A stretch of 64,000 bases of DNA from contig CM060328.1 in NCBI GenBank assembly GCA_030674155.1, forward strand, positions 34,907,479-34,971,478. The letters run 5' to 3'. Shown in pieces: positions 41,886-55,904 of the stretch. The stretch is from Stramonita haemastoma (taxonomy: Eukaryota > Mollusca > Gastropoda > Neogastropoda > Muricidae). A program made the position numbers and the translations under genes. A model generated the notes under the pieces. That model made no database searches and was not told the DNA's origin. It worked only from the letters and a program-made list of their open reading frames with translations. How positions within the stretch are numbered: position 1 is the stretch's first letter; each line of letters starts with the position of its first letter.

Positions 41886-43649
41886 TCATTTTTTATCTCC
41901 ACACAAAAGGTGTAGTATAATCTTACCAACAGTGCCATAGCAAGTTGTTTCCTTTCAACTGTTGACAAAGGAATATTAACACTATCTGGTTACACATGAT
42001 ATTGCCTTTCACTGCTTCAATTTCAACTTACCTCAAAGGACATGATCAGAATCATTATGAAATCCTGAAATAACAAGAAAAAAAATAATCATCTTTGTCA
42101 AATATAACAAGAGTGTAAAAAAAAAAAAAAGAGAGAGAGTAAAATGAACAAAAATTGAAGAAGACTTCTGTTTACGGCAAACTAATTCAATATTTTCCTA
42201 ACAATGCTATCAAAAGCAAAGACAACTTGCAAATTAACACAAGTTTTGACTCAATTAAACATTATCTGAATAATTCAGCTCTTGAAGGCTAAAAAGGCAA
42301 GGCTGTTCTTTCTGCTTGTGATACCCATTTATAAAAAAAAAAACCACAATCATCTAAAAAGATTAAAGAAAACGGCAAAACTAAAAATAGATATAAAAAG
42401 CTCTATAAGCAACCAGCACAGAAGAATGGACACTTCCCATCTCAGTGTGTCAAACATTTTCCTCAGAGTAAAACAATGTAGACACATACCCCACACTGAG
42501 AGCAGACAATCAAATCAACAAACATTCATATAAAAACTTAGCAGCATCAACTCTTGCTTCAAAACAAGAAGAGAATAAACCGATAAAAGGCAGAAAACAA
42601 ACAGATGACAGATAAATATATTTTTTAATCCCTACTTTTTCCTCAATAAACAAACAAAAACAAAAAAGCGACATACAACTTACTGTCAAAACGTGAGGAT
42701 GGTACACAAACTAAAAATGCCCAGGCTAGAATCCCCACAGGGCAGGAGACATAATTAAATAGCTGTACATGCGACTTTACGAAAGCACCCATGGCCGTTA
42801 CACTGACACACATATAATAATCATCATAATTATCATATGCCAAATCAAGAAAAGGGCAGATTTAAGAACCCAGTCCAAAAGCTACCCTTGAAGCCACTCT
42901 CAGTGAAAATCAATGTTGTTCATTTTGCTCACGATGAAAAATTCTTCAAAGCAGAATACACACAGACACCGTTACTTCAGTCACAAAATGTTTGTTGCAA
43001 CAAATCGAACCATAATTATGTACACTTTTGTTGTTGTATGAACTAAAAGAACTTACCAAATGAATTTCAATCACTGATAAATGAGGAACACAACTACACT
43101 CACACACATACTGATACATGTATTTTTACAGACATGCTTATGTACATATCCTACACACATACGTGCACGCACACGCACACACACACACACACACAACTCA
43201 TACCCATTCTTAATTACGTCATTTTCACTCATATTCAGCATCTACTCTTAGATTTTTTTTGTGCATTTTCCACTATCAAGCAGAGCTTTTGCTAGCCCAC
43301 AAACTCCACTCTGTAGCATACACACTAACATCAAACACTGAAACATTCCCACCAAAAATATTATTAAAAAAACAAAACAGAAAAATGCTCACAGATATCT
43401 CCTTCACACTGCACAACAAAATTTACAGCTCCATCATCAAAAACTTTTTTTTTTAATTAAAAAAAAACAAACAGAAAAAAAGCACTTTTTGTTCCAATTT
43501 CTCTGTGGACACAGCAGCAGTTGTTGGAATGGACACAACAGCAGTGCCACACCTCTACAAATCAGTTAGCTAAAGACAATGGATGGACCATCACAAAGTG
43601 ATTAACTTATGTGCGATACAGGCTGCTTAGATAGAACTGGACAGATGTG

Positions 43650-43925
43650 TGACTTGGCCATTCTGTATCATAATACTTTGGTCATTCTATACCTTGGTCA
43701 TTCTACAACTCGGCCATTCTATAACTTGATCATTCTTCATTCTATAACACAGACATTCTATACCTTGGTCATTCTATCACTTGATCATTCTATAACTTGG
43801 TCATTCTTCATTCTTTAACACAGACATTCTATACCTTGGTCATTCTATATCTTGGTCATTCTATAACTCGGTCATTCTATATCTTGAACATTCTATAACT
43901 TGGTCATTCTACGTCACTATCATCA
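43650..43925. repeat. 18-bp tandem array of CATTCTATAACTTGGT units
   Basis: About 15 imperfect copies. Confidence 0.85.
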
Positions 43926-44280
43926 GCGCCATATTCATATTCTCAGATTTTCTCAGCCGATTCTCTCCTTCACCAAATACAAAAATGCATGATCAGATAC
44001 CAACGTGCATAATAAATAAATCAAGAAAAGATGTTGCACAGCCAAAAATAAACTCACTAGTACCTTTTGTATTGTTCTAGATAATAGATTGCATTTAAAA
44101 AAATTAAAAGACCTTCCCCCTCCCCCCTCCAACCCATACCCCCAAAGCTCTTCAGCATAGTACTATTCCAGTGATTCTCAAAGGAGTGAAGGAAGAAGCA
44201 GAAGCAGAAGCAAAGGAAGACTGTATTGTAGGACTCCATTTTACTGGGAATTTTTGTTTGATTTGTTTGTTTTTTCTAGT

Positions 44281-44372
44281 CCTCAGCTAAAGCTCCAAGG
44301 TTCACCAATGGTGATATTTTGAGTATGCAACTGTTTTTGCCCACATTGAAGATAGCCGCATTCCAACTTCAG
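44281..44372 (+). repeat. Dispersed repeat H, copy 4
   Basis: AGCTCCAAGGTTCACCAATG and GTATGCAACTGTTTTTGCCC; the clearest copy beside 58939. Confidence 0.65.
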
Positions 44373-47094
44373 GGATACTTTATTGTACAATACTGTACTG
44401 CATTGTACTATTTGTATATATGTATAAATGTAACACATCCCTGTACCCACAGACTTCTCTGTGTGAGTGAAGTCCATGAAGGTCAGCATGGAGAGACTTG
44501 GCACACCATGACACCACTTGTTCCTGTCTACTGCTTTCATTCCATTCCTTGTCCTTCCCCTGTGGGGATGCCAGGGGCCTGTCTGTGTAAATAGCATCCC
44601 CACCTTCTGCAAATTCTGTGCTAGGAATTCCCTCTTTTCTATCCCTCTCTCTGTTTCGTTCCTTTTCTTCCTGTCACCTCCTTTTCGTCTATTTTTTCTG
44701 TCTTCTTGGCCCATTCTCCTGTCTTATCACACCCCCCCCCCCCCCCCCGACTCCCCCCTTAAAGACTTAAAAGATAACAATTCTCTCCCATGCAAAGTCA
44801 GATGCACTGGGCCTGACTTGGTGAAATGTATTTCCACTCATATGACAGACAACAATAGTTATTGTCTGAGCGTTCGACTACGAAGAAGAATTCCTTGTCC
44901 CTAGCACGTTCATTTTTTTTTTATGCCAAACTTGCCTGCCATAGCCTTTTTGTTACTCTGCACATTCTTAGGTGTGTGTGAAATGTTTGTTGTATATGTT
45001 ACCTTCCATGACCTTTCACATCATGAACTGTCAACCACACTACCCTTCAAGGTCATTTTCAGAAGATCCTTAAAACAGACAGCATGCGTACGAATCTATT
45101 TTAGCCATATATTCATCAATGAAGGATAAAGAGATAAATTAAATATAAATCTATCTTTTTTAAATTATCAGTAGAAATCCTGGCAAGAACTGACGATGAG
45201 AGATCCGATTTCAAAGGCACGTACAGTATCCATCGAATGAACAGTAGTATCATGGTCCGTTTTCGTAATTCAAACAATCACAAACACAGTAACACGTGGT
45301 CTTTGATCCCCAAAACAACAATCACAAACACGGCAACAACTGATTGTGAAGAATGACCTGGGTAGAAACAATCACATCTATAACAAATGAATGGAACTAC
45401 AATCCTCACCAAGGAAACAAATCACGGTCACTGTAAGAAACGACAGATTGGCACGGACAATCATAGCCATGAACACGACGTCACCGTGACACATAACAAT
45501 GTCACCATTCCTCCCAGAAGGCAAGCACATGCATACATTCACCATCGCAAAACGACACGTTTTCATCCAACTGAACGTAAAAGACTACTACTAACGTCCA
45601 CACATGTCCACCACACACTGTTACTTGAAAACTTCAGTGCAATGCATCAACGACTCCTCAAGGAGTTAAGGGGAAAGTTAAAGAAGTCAACTTTCCCACA
45701 AAAGTCACTGATGATCAGCAATTCTGAATTAGAACATGCACACACAAGGTCCAACACTCTCCAGTCTTGTTTACTTCTGATTACAAACATTAATGGTTAA
45801 CACCTACATGCATGATGTACACATAAAAGATAGATCAATGATGGCGCATGGCATGCATTATGATCCAAACAGTAATCACATAATAACACGCATAAACTCG
45901 AGACCTACATAACTGAACAATCACATTCACATGTATGAACTTAATCAACATTCACCAGATAACAGATAAATCTAAACTATAAACGATTTATGTCCATAAC
46001 AGTGAATTAAATTAAAATGAAATCTGCCAAACAATAAGCTGAAAAAATATTTAAAAAGATGAAAAATGACCTATTCATATTTGCTTTACTAGATCTAAAA
46101 CTAATCAATAAATAAACACTTACATATTTTATTACTATGACTTTTGTGTGAAATGTTGAAATAGTTGATTATGCTTCCTATGATCTTGTATTCTTTAACT
46201 GTTCCACAACAACTTGTTAACCTACAAGACTGATAATTATGACAGTGAAATACAATTTTTATTAGAATGCTATAAAACATCAAACACTTGTCCCCTGCAG
46301 CACACTCAATTTCAGACTGATACAAAGCTGACAGTTACTAACCACAATCAAGAATAAATCTTCACACAGAAGATTCAAAACCAATCAAATCACATGATTC
46401 TGGACCAATCAAACCAAAACACACAAAACTGACATGACCATCAACCAATCGCATCGCATGTTTATACACCTGTTACCACTGACGTGATGCTCATGTACTG
46501 ATCAAACACTGTTTCCCTCAGACATTTTGTAGAAACGTAAGACAGAGATGACGCAACATATTGCAAGCAAGTACAAACTTCAACATCATGATCACAATCA
46601 GTTAAATATATATATATAATGCAGTTATTCATGGTCGCTATAGATCTATATTATATGCAGCTCTCAGTTTTTGAGTGTGTTACCCAAAAATGAACAAAAA
46701 TTCAAGAGTATTCTTCAGCGAGCATGACTCAGAAAGCATGGCGAACAAACATACACAGACAACAGAAAGGCACAAATGCTGAGACAGAGCAACAAAGCAC
46801 AGGTTCTGTTTTCACAAATAATATGCCATAATTGCACGTACATATTCAAAAGAAAAAAAAAAAGAAAAAAAAAAGAATACTATGCAATCAGTAAAGCTCA
46901 AGCACGTTTTAGCAAACATCTTTATCATCAAGCAATGCAAAATCCTAGGAAAGACTACTGGATTTTAATAAAATAAATAACCATAATATATACGTCAGCA
47001 AGAAAGAAGAAAGAGGAAAGAATATCAAAGAAATAAAAAGCTGAGAAGGTGATAATCAAGTAGAAAAAAAAGAAAAACCAATTTTAAATAAAAA

Positions 47095-47097
<3 letters not shown>

Positions 47098-47186
<89 letters not shown>

Positions 47187-47231
47187 AAAGGAAGGGGGGG
47201 GGGCAGAAAGAAGAGACAGACAGACTGACAT

Positions 47232-47274
<43 letters not shown>

Positions 47275-47300
47275 GGGACAGAGAGAAAGAGAGATAGGCA
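47098..47300. repeat. (GA)n-(GACA)n array
   Basis: GA at 47098..47190 and GACA at 47210..47285. Confidence 0.95.
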
Positions 47301-48059
47301 AAAATAAGAAAAGAGAGAGAGAGATGGAGGAACAGAGAGACAAAAACCAAATCAGCAAGAAACAAACAAAAAAACAACAACAAACAAACAAAAAAAACCA
47401 CCAACAAGTATTCAAGCAATCAAGCATGTTTTGAGCAACAGCCAAGACGGAAGAAATCAGCCAGGCATCCCATAAAATCAAGCAGTGTCCATGCCATTGG
47501 CCATGCAGCTTTAAGCAGGAGATACAGGAGTAAGCCAAAGAGCCACACCCTTCAGAATCATCAAGTCGCAGTCTTTCACAGACACAGACCACACAGTGCC
47601 ACTAAAACCACAATAATGCTGATGTTTCCTCAGCTTGTGTAGTATCTTTGCCTCTGAATGGTGAAACACAGCCTTCTTGATGAATGCTCTGATCATTCCA
47701 AGGTTGTTTTTTTTCCTTCTCATTTTGGGGGTTTTGTTTTTTTCTTCTGTTTTGTGGATTCCTACCTTTCCTTTCTTTCTTTTTTTTCGCTCCTTTCTTT
47801 GTAAATGATACTTTTGTTGTTGTTGTTTTTAGTTTTCTTTCAGTGGTTGAATCTCTTTCCTTTCTTTTTTTCTTTTGGTCTTTTCTTTCTTTTTTGTCTC
47901 ATTCATTCTTGTTTCTCCCTTTGCATTTATTTTTTGTCCATTTCTTTACAACTATTGTTTGTCTTTTCTACCTGTCGTCTTTTCCTTATAAAAAACATCT
48001 GTTGTCTGTCCTTTCCAACTGATGTTTTTCCTTTCATATCTCTTGTCTGTCCCTATTTT

Positions 48060-48450
48060 TCTGACTATTGTCTTTCTTTTTCTATATGTTGCCTCTTTTC
48101 TTTCTATATGTTGTCTCTTTTAATATGTTGTCTCTTTTGTTTTGTATATGTTGTCTCTTTTCTTTCTATATGTTGTCTATGTTCTTTCTATATGTTGCCT
48201 CTTTTCTATATGTTGTCTCTTTTCTATATGTTGTCTCTTTTCTTTCAATATGTTGTCTCTTTTTTTCCTATATTTGTCTATGTTCTTTCTATATGTTGTC
48301 TCTTTTCTATATATTCTCTCTTTTCTTTCTATATGTTCTTTTTTTTCTTTCTACATGTTGTCTCTTTCCTATCTATATATTGTATTTTTCTTTTCTTTCT
48401 ATACGCTGCATCTTTCTTTTCTTTCGATATGTTGTATCTTTCTTTCTTTC
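48060..48450. repeat. 22-bp T-rich array
   Basis: Units of CTTTCTATATGTTGTCTCTT with length variants, about 17 copies. Phe/Leu/Ser-rich frames through it are artefacts. Confidence 0.85.
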
Positions 48451-49939
48451 TGTTGTCATCTTCCCTGTCTTTCTTTCTGTCTGGTCTCTCTTCTGCTCCA
48501 TTTCCCCTGAAAGACACCCGGCACTTCCCTGTCACAAGGTTTCTCTTGACGTGAAAAGCTGGGTTGACATCGTATCAACGATTTTCAGGCAACAATCTAC
48601 AAAAAATAAATCTTCAAGTCATGTGACGGCTTGATTCAAAACAAATCAAACGAAGTTATTTGTACATGATGTTCAAAATTAAAAAGCTGACACACTCCAA
48701 ACAAATGTTAGCATTAGCGTTGCTGCAAAAAAATGATTCATCCACAAACCAGAAAGCTCTGGACTTCAAAAATGCTTTTCTTGGTCTATGCTAGCAATAA
48801 CAGGAGTGTAAAGTGCCTGATCTTTTTGACAAGAAATAAATGTCATGAAAAAGGAGATGGACTGATGGAATCGACATGTTCACACCTGATAAGTGTATAC
48901 CAAGGACAAACTTTATGCTATGAGGGGAGTCCTAACAACCTCGCATTCTGCATTCTAATGCTACTTCAAAATTTCGTGGACACTGACCAAAGCCAAGTTC
49001 AGATATGACACTAGCATATATATCACAGTTGTACACCTTCACAGGCCTGTGACTGTGCACTGTGATACAGAAATGTGCCGCACACTTTTCGTTCCCTGAA
49101 TCTTTGCCTCTGGACCAACATGACAAAACTTGATAAAATATTTGATGGTATTACTGCTGTTAAGGTTTTCATTATGTCTCATCGTGTTATGTAAAACTCT
49201 GAATAGAAAAGCTGCAAAAAAATTTCATCTACACATCCTGATCACGGTAAACGCTACGCTATAAAAACTGTATGCTCTGTACACACGGAAAGCTGAGAAC
49301 ACATCACCTCAGCATACATATGAACAGATGTTGTGGAAGACATAACTCCACTGAGATTCTGGCCACATCACCTTTTTGAATATTGTCATCAGTTTGATCA
49401 CTACAATGAAGACCTCAGAACTCCAGCAACAACGATAAGAGGAGCTCTGAAGGTCAGTGAGAGAGATCAAGGTCTCTGAAAATACATTCTGAATCCATCT
49501 TCCAAAGGCCCGGGAGGAAACCCACTATGAGAGCACACGCACGCACACACACACACACACACATTTATATATATAGGTACAATCTGATCTTGTAGCTCTA
49601 CGCAGGGTGACTAGGAAGAGCTATGAGACAGATGGAAAGAGAGACAGGAAAAAGACTAAAAGAGAGAGAAGAAGAGGGGAGGAACAGACAGGACAAAGAC
49701 AGGTCACTTCAGAGAAAGACAACAATAATATCTGCAACAACGAAACAGAGCCTTCAACCAAACTGCAGTGAACCATATTTCTGTACACATTTTCAACCTC
49801 CAACAGAGAGACCTGACTTCCCCTTCACTCCTTGAGGAGCTGTCACACCTCTACGCCAACATTTTCTGGAGTTGTCACACCTCTACACCCACATTTTCTG
49901 GAAGCTGTCAGACCTGTACAATGACATTTTCTGGCTGTG

Positions 49940-50230
49940 TGTTGTGAGCAAGCTGAACCTGGCGGAGTCCATCTTTACAGGGTGCATGCTGGGTATGTTC
50001 ATGTCATCCATACCACTGCCTGCACCTGGCCAACTCTTCTATGAAAACTGGACGGGTTTTTTCTTCTGCATATGTTTGCAAACACAAATGTTATTTTATC
50101 AAAGTTACACTGGTATAGGACTTTCAGGGGAGTGGAGTCAGTACCAATGTTTAACTCCTGGAGAATTATCCCCTCTGATAAACAACTTCAAAGGAGATGT
50201 GGACCTGTACCTCAGTTGCCTCCAGATCAT
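49940..50230 (-). mobile_element. SINE-C, reverse copy
   Basis: AGCTGAACCTGGCGGAGTCC, TGCATGCTGGGTATGTTC, GTACCAATGTTTAACTCCTG and CCTCAGTTGCCTCCAGATCA match 58590..58920. Confidence 0.7.
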
Positions 50231-52397
50231 GCAGGCAATATGTTAACGCCACTCCAAAGGAAAAAAAGTTTTACATCAAAGTCTGGTCAAATATATCTCT
50301 TGCTATATAAAAGAAAAACCATTTTGTAAATATTTTCAAAATAATGCCCTGAACTAAAAACCGATCAAGAGAAATGTCAATATGCAGCTGTAACAGAAAA
50401 TCTTAGATAAAAATCACATGTGAAACTTTCATAAATTTCCTCAAAAGAATGCCCTGAGCCTAAATCTGGTGCTTACATAAATTGTTTGAACATTCCTAAA
50501 ACAAACAAAAAAAAGGCTTGAATTAAAAATTGGCAAAATGAGCCTTTCAGACATATCCTCAGAACACACTGATGATCAGGTGAAACTTTCTTCTGTATTA
50601 GTCAAGATGGATAGCTCAGTCTACACAATGAAGGCAGCTGTACACTGCAGGTCCTCCCAGACTCCACAGAGCTTCTTGGCCACTGGGGTGATTGGGGTCA
50701 GGCCAGATCTTCTTTCAGAGTGCCTCATGTAGTGTGCAGGATTGCAGCGCCTTCTGTTGTCTGGATGCCAGTCTTGCAAGGGCACTGCTCTGTGTGGCCT
50801 ATGTGGAGTTTTCATGTACATGAATTTGATGTTAAAAAATCTTTCATACATACCCTCAAAGTCAGTAGGCTGCCTTGAACCAAATCTGGTTAAAAGAATT
50901 TGCAAAAAAATATTCTCTAAAGAAAGAGTTAAATCAAATTTTGATGACATGAACCTGTTACAGGTTTCGTCTCAATAATGCTGAACCAAAAGCTGAAACA
51001 ACAGTCAACAAATATCCGCGAGGACAAGTTCTAGGTCAAAATCTGATGAAACAAACTGTTCAAAAATATCCTCCAAAGAAAGCCTTGAACTTTTAACCTT
51101 CTTAAAAATATTTTGTGGAGAAAAAACATCAGTCAAAGAGAACATGTGAATAAAAAAGACAGACGATGAAGAGACAGACTTACGATGATCAAGATGAAGA
51201 AAGCAGAATGTCCACATTATAAATTACCCAAACAGCAGACCCCACAGAAGCAAAGCACTTCAAAACAAAGAAAGGACGGTTCACTACAGTCCTCAGCAAT
51301 AGAATCACCCACATGCAACATGATGGTACAGTAGCAGACAGAGTGCCCACATCCTTCCACAGGAATAGGGTTTGCATCTTGCAAGTACAGACTCACAGTC
51401 ATCTACCATCCATTGTTGTGAACACCTGATTGTACCCTTTGTGTGTAAGCGTGCATACACAGAAAATAAAATTATGACTCAAAACTCCTTTCTTTAAGAA
51501 TGAATATAATATGGATAGTCAGAGGAATATCTCAGCAAGTATGCATAAGCGAATAAAAAATAAATTTTAAAAAGGATGCATCAGCAATGGAAATGAAGAA
51601 CCCCTAGGGACGGCAGGGTTCTAGGAGTGTGTGGACAGAAGGTGTCACCCTCAGCAGTTGTTTCAAACATTGTCAGTACTACAGTGCTTCCAGTGCTTTA
51701 TCGTATCCCAGCGTAACAAGAGTGCTCTTAGCATTAGGAATACAACAAAATCCCAGAAAAAAAAGAAAACCAATAAGTAGGTCCTAGCTGTTACAAAAAG
51801 TAACAACAGTCCTTTAGATCTTTCACATAATATATATAATATATATATCCATCCTATTTCTTCATCATGTGACCTCTCTTTATTTCAACACGGACAACAT
51901 TCTGTTATGGAAAGTGCCCCCCCCCCCCAAATAATGACTATTTCTAACCCACATCATTTACTGTCAATAACTTCCTGTAATTTTTTCTCTCCTGTTTTTG
52001 TGTCTGAAGTATAAAAGCATTTCTTTTCTAATGTCTTCTTTTCTTGCTACAATGAAAAAAAATCATTGAACTGTGTAAAGAAACTCCGTTCTTTTCAAAT
52101 CTGCAGAAAATAAACTTGGTTTCCATGTCTGTCTAAAAGTTTATAATTTTTCACTCTTCAACATTTTCCTCATATACTAAAAAAATATATATGTAACCCA
52201 TTATCTTTCCATATATATTGCAAGATCAACACATCGTACAATTAAAAAAAAGTTAAAAAGCCATCAGCAAATCATCAAAATTTTGTAACTGAAATCTCGT
52301 CTCTTTTATGACTACACTGATGAATATCAAACCTGCCACAGTTCAGTCAGTGATCAATTTGTATGAACAGAATTTTTTTTTCTAAAGCATTAAAAAC

Positions 52398-52467
<70 letters not shown>

Positions 52468-53400
52468 GTGTCCAACTGTCTGTACATTCTCTAACATCTC
52501 CCATTCATACAACTACAGCCATGAACTAACTCTTGCTTAAAAAAAAAAATCTCTGACACTTGCAACTACAATCACAAACTAACTCGATGTGCCCTACTTT
52601 CACAGAAAGCAGACTTTGCACTACTATGCTATGTGCTGTTATTCATAATAAACCATGACACCATAAAAAAGTAATATCTTTGGACAGAGAACGGCTGGCA
52701 GAAATAGCTCCATTAGGTGAACCAGCAGTAAGGCAGGACAGGACGCTGACACGACAGATGCATAAAACTGGGTCTCCTGGACGACACGTGTCATGGTCCC
52801 TACATCAACAGAATACACAGACAGAACTCATTGTTTTGCTTTATTTTGTTTTCCTTTGCTTTGTTTTGTTTTTGTTTCAGCAGCTGCTTCTTTTGCAATG
52901 CGCACATCAACATCACCTGACACGTTTTCATACAAAACATGCATACAACAGAACGGATAACATGTATCAACCAACACACAGACCCACAAATCAGGGTTAA
53001 TCTACATGTACATTTCCAGGCAGAACGTTGACATAAGCACTGACAGAAGACAAGGAGAAGCTTCAATGTCTCCCCCCAGCATGTGGTATTTATCCAAATC
53101 TCTTCAGGAAGCACTTCAGTTCATTCAACAAGTTTTTGACATTTCTTCAGTTCCCTCTTCTGTTCTTTTTCTCTTTTAAAAAAAAAAAAAAATCAGTCTC
53201 TACTTTCAGAGTTCTCTTTCTCTCCTATGTGTTTTCATACACGCACATGCAGGCATGCACGAACACATTAACGTGTGCACATACACATACACACACACAT
53301 ACACACAAAGTACACATGCACTTGTGCATGCACACACATGCTCCTATACACGCATCATTACTATTCATATCGCTGACCATTCAATTGATCACACACACAC

Positions 53401-53476
<76 letters not shown>

Positions 53477-54376
53477 GTCTCACACACACACACAAATCAC
53501 GGAGATCAAAAAAAAAAAAAATCAACGATCTCACGAATAGCTCAAAGTCTGAGTAAGTGTCACCTAACACCAAACCGACAATCACAAAGCGTACACCGTG
53601 TGTTCACACAAAACTCCTCACCATGGCTCACACCATCATGCTCAAAATGATTTAAAACACAGCAGTAAGGCTTCGCTGTCATGTGTACCCACCTGTCATA
53701 TGTCGTGATGGGGACACACATACAGAAAAAAAAGTGTTTTTTCCCCACCACTTGTCGTTTCTTATTGCCGTTTCTTGCAGATGCCTGCTTTTGGTCAAAA
53801 ACATTTTTCTTTTAAAAATACCCAACCAACAACAACAACAAAAATGAAATCATTTCAATAAATAAGAGCTCCTTCTCTCCTCAAAATCTGTGCTTCTAGC
53901 AACAGACATGAACAATCATTGTTTATATTGTCCCCAACATCCTTTTTTTTATGTTTCATTCAATTTCATTGTGAAACAAATCTCTAAAAAAATCTTCAGA
54001 ACATTGTCACGGCTCCGACAAACTGAAAAATTTGTCATGACCTGTGGGTATCCTGCCTGTGTGAACGATGAGAAGATGAAGAAATAAAATAAAATATAAC
54101 CAAAAATCGGGACGCAGCAGCGGAGCGAGAATCAAGTCAGCAGAGTCCAGCCGCTCAAAGATGAACACGGAGGTTATTTTCGTCACACAAATTTCTTCGT
54201 CATCATCGTCGATCACATTCTCATCATCACAATCCTCGGTAAAACAGAACAGAAAGCAACACACCGACGTCACGACTCAGGGATTTTCTGGAGGTACAAC
54301 ACACGTTCGGACACGATTCCAACATTGCACTGATGTTGTTGTTGATGTCACCGCACTAGCGATCAGCGTCACCAAT
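50231..54376. other. Interval downstream of the unrecognised minus-strand gene
   Basis: No exon supported. It probably includes that gene's 3' UTR; a minus-strand AATAAA with a GT-rich follow-up lies at 52845..52840. CT repeats lie at 52399..52464 and 53402..53471. A protein-like minus-strand patch at 50830..50620 is noted but not called. Confidence 0.45.
52399..52464. repeat. (CT)n microsatellite
   Basis: Pure CT repeat. Confidence 0.95.
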
Positions 54377-54676
54377 TCATACCATGATTTCCTCCTCCTC
54401 GTCCTCATCGTCATCATTGTCAGGTTTCTTCCTGTCACTTTTGCGAAGTCTGGGTGTGCTGGAGTCCACAGTGTCGGTCGGTGGATAGAGCGGCGCGAAG
54501 CGGTCCATGGACATGGACTTCTGCACCCTGAACATGGCGCCCACCTGGGACGATGCTGGGTCACCACCGGCTCCGTGACCCCGGGACCCGTGCTGTGGCG
54601 CGGGTGGGGTGGGGGTGTCGTCTAGTGGGAATGGGCACTCGCCCTTTGGTGATATGGCGGAGAAACGGAGGGTTTG
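54377..54676 (-). CDS. Last coding exon of an unrecognised gene, acidic C-terminus
   Basis: Acceptor TCTCTGTTGCAG, phase 0, 99 codons and TGA at 54379..54377. It reads QTLRFSAISPKGECPFPLDD, a Pro/Gly-rich stretch (TPTPPAPQHGSRGHGAGG), FRVQKSMSMDRFAPLYPP, a basic patch (RLRKSDRKK), then an Asp/Glu run and the end EEEEIMV. GC content and codon use stand out from the AT-rich surroundings, supporting real coding sequence. It looks like a disordered cytoplasmic tail. I do not recognise the family. I-M-V at the C-terminus would fit a class II PDZ ligand, which is inference only. Upstream exons lie to the right, perhaps beyond the window. Confidence 0.72.
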   Translation of the reverse strand, partial: QTLRFSAISPKGECPFPLDDTPTPPAPQHGSRGHGAGGDPASSQVGAMFRVQKSMSMDRFAPLYPPTDTVDSSTPRLRKSDRKKPDNDDDEDEEEEIMV

Positions 54677-55114
54677 CTGCAACAGAGAACCCCAGTTAGG
54701 TCAAGGTCAAGGTCAAGTCAAGGTCAGGGCAAAAAGGTTGGTTGAATTTGGTAAAAAAATTGTGGTAAAATTTAAGCGTTTGTCTATTACCCAAACAGTA
54801 CTTTTTTTCTTTTTTTTTACCTAAACAGTACTGTTCATATAGTGTTGTGTCTTATATTGTGTGCTGATAAGTACCTAAGTACAAGGTAACTGTACATGTA
54901 GAAAAGGTGTTATATCACACAAAAATGCCTGTAGCGGTCCCAAAAATTATCTACACGTGGAAGTTTCAGTACAGCCTTTACTTTTCACAGTAACACACAC
55001 ACACACACACACAGACACAACTCACACACACACACACGGTATTTCTGTTCATGTATGAATGTGGAAGAATGGGTGATATGATACTGTAACCTGACACAAC
55101 TTATTTGCTCTTGG

Positions 55115-55215
55115 GAACAGATGACATTTACAAAACTGCATACACACAGGGACTAGATGTAAAAAAGCACAAGAGTGCTTATTCCATTATCCTCGATATA
55201 AAAGAATAACTCAAA
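55115..55215 (+). mobile_element. SINE-A tail fragment
   Basis: GGGAACAGATGACATTTACA and GAGTGCTTATTCCATTATCC; only the last third of the element, directly before another partial copy. Confidence 0.75.
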
Positions 55216-55239
55216 TAAAATAAAATCAAACACATTACA

Positions 55240-55468
55240 TAAACCCTAAAGTCTTTCGGATGAGACTTTAAACCGAGGCCCCATGTGCAAACTCACACAG
55301 AACATCTTGCATACACATTAAATCCAGTTCAGCTTTTTGTAAGAGTAGGCCATCATGTGCCCGTGGGAACATATGACATTTACAAAACTACATACACATG
55401 GGGACTGGATGTGAAAAAGCTAAAGAGTGCTTATTCTATTATCCTCAATATAAAAGAATAAACCAATC
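55240..55468 (+). mobile_element. SINE-A lacking its head
   Basis: GATGAGACTTTAAACCGAGG, AGAACATCTTGCATACACAT and GTGCTTATTCTATTATCCTC. Confidence 0.82.
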
Positions 55469-55671
55469 AATCAAACCAGAGAAGACCCACTGAACCTTTA
55501 CACATCACAAAGAATGAATCACAGCCAGACATTGTTTCCACAAAAACCATCACAAGATCTTTTTCACACGCCTTGGCTGTATATTACACTGTCTGTTAGC
55601 AGCTATCAAGAAAGGATTTATAAACACATAAATGAGCTGATGTGTACTGTGTACTCACCTGTGATTGTGTG

Positions 55672-55675
55672 TGTG

Positions 55676-55737
<62 letters not shown>
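55672..55737. repeat. (GT)n microsatellite
   Basis: GT repeat continuing as GTGTGAGTGTGCATGT variants to 55880. Confidence 0.93.
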
Positions 55738-55740
<3 letters not shown>

Positions 55741-55904
55741 TGAGTGTGAATGTGTTTCTGTACATGTGTGAGTGTGTGTGTGCATGTGTGAGTGTGTGTG
55801 TGCATGTGAGTGTTCATGCATGCGCGCCTGCATGTGTGTGAGTGCGTGTGTTGATACGTGCATGTGTGCATGTGTGTGTATGTGTGCTGCAATCATAGTT
55901 GACC

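Larger units (their letters stand above)
40626..49939. other. Gene-poor AT-rich interval
   Basis: No exon supported. It contains CACATCACCA repeats (40640..40730), a three-copy 62-bp repeat (41690..41885), a repeat H copy (44281..44372), a CATTCTATAACTTGG array (43650..43925), a GA/GACA array (47098..47300) and a TATATGTTGTCTCTTTTCTT array (48060..48450). Part could be the long 3' UTR of the minus-strand gene ending at 54377, but nothing in the sequence proves it. Confidence 0.5.

Noticed and set aside
41309..41968. Minus-strand open frame of about 219 codons
   Set aside because: It spans a three-copy tandem repeat and ends in low-complexity Phe/Leu codons. No recognised domain, no splice context, and codon use follows local AT-rich composition.
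45387..45800. Plus-strand open frame of 137 codons
   Set aside because: His/Thr/Asn-rich composition, overlapping a SINE-C-like fragment near 45625..45690; no domain seen.
50620..50830. Protein-like minus-strand patch (HRPHRAVPLQDWHPDNRRR, then HYMRHSERRSGLTP)
   Set aside because: More GC-rich than its surroundings and may derive from an old coding or repeat sequence, but it has no family match I can name and no clear splice borders.
55640..55672. Donor-like ACAG|gtgagt on the minus strand at 55660
   Set aside because: The upstream sequence is pure AC repeat, so no real exon can precede it.
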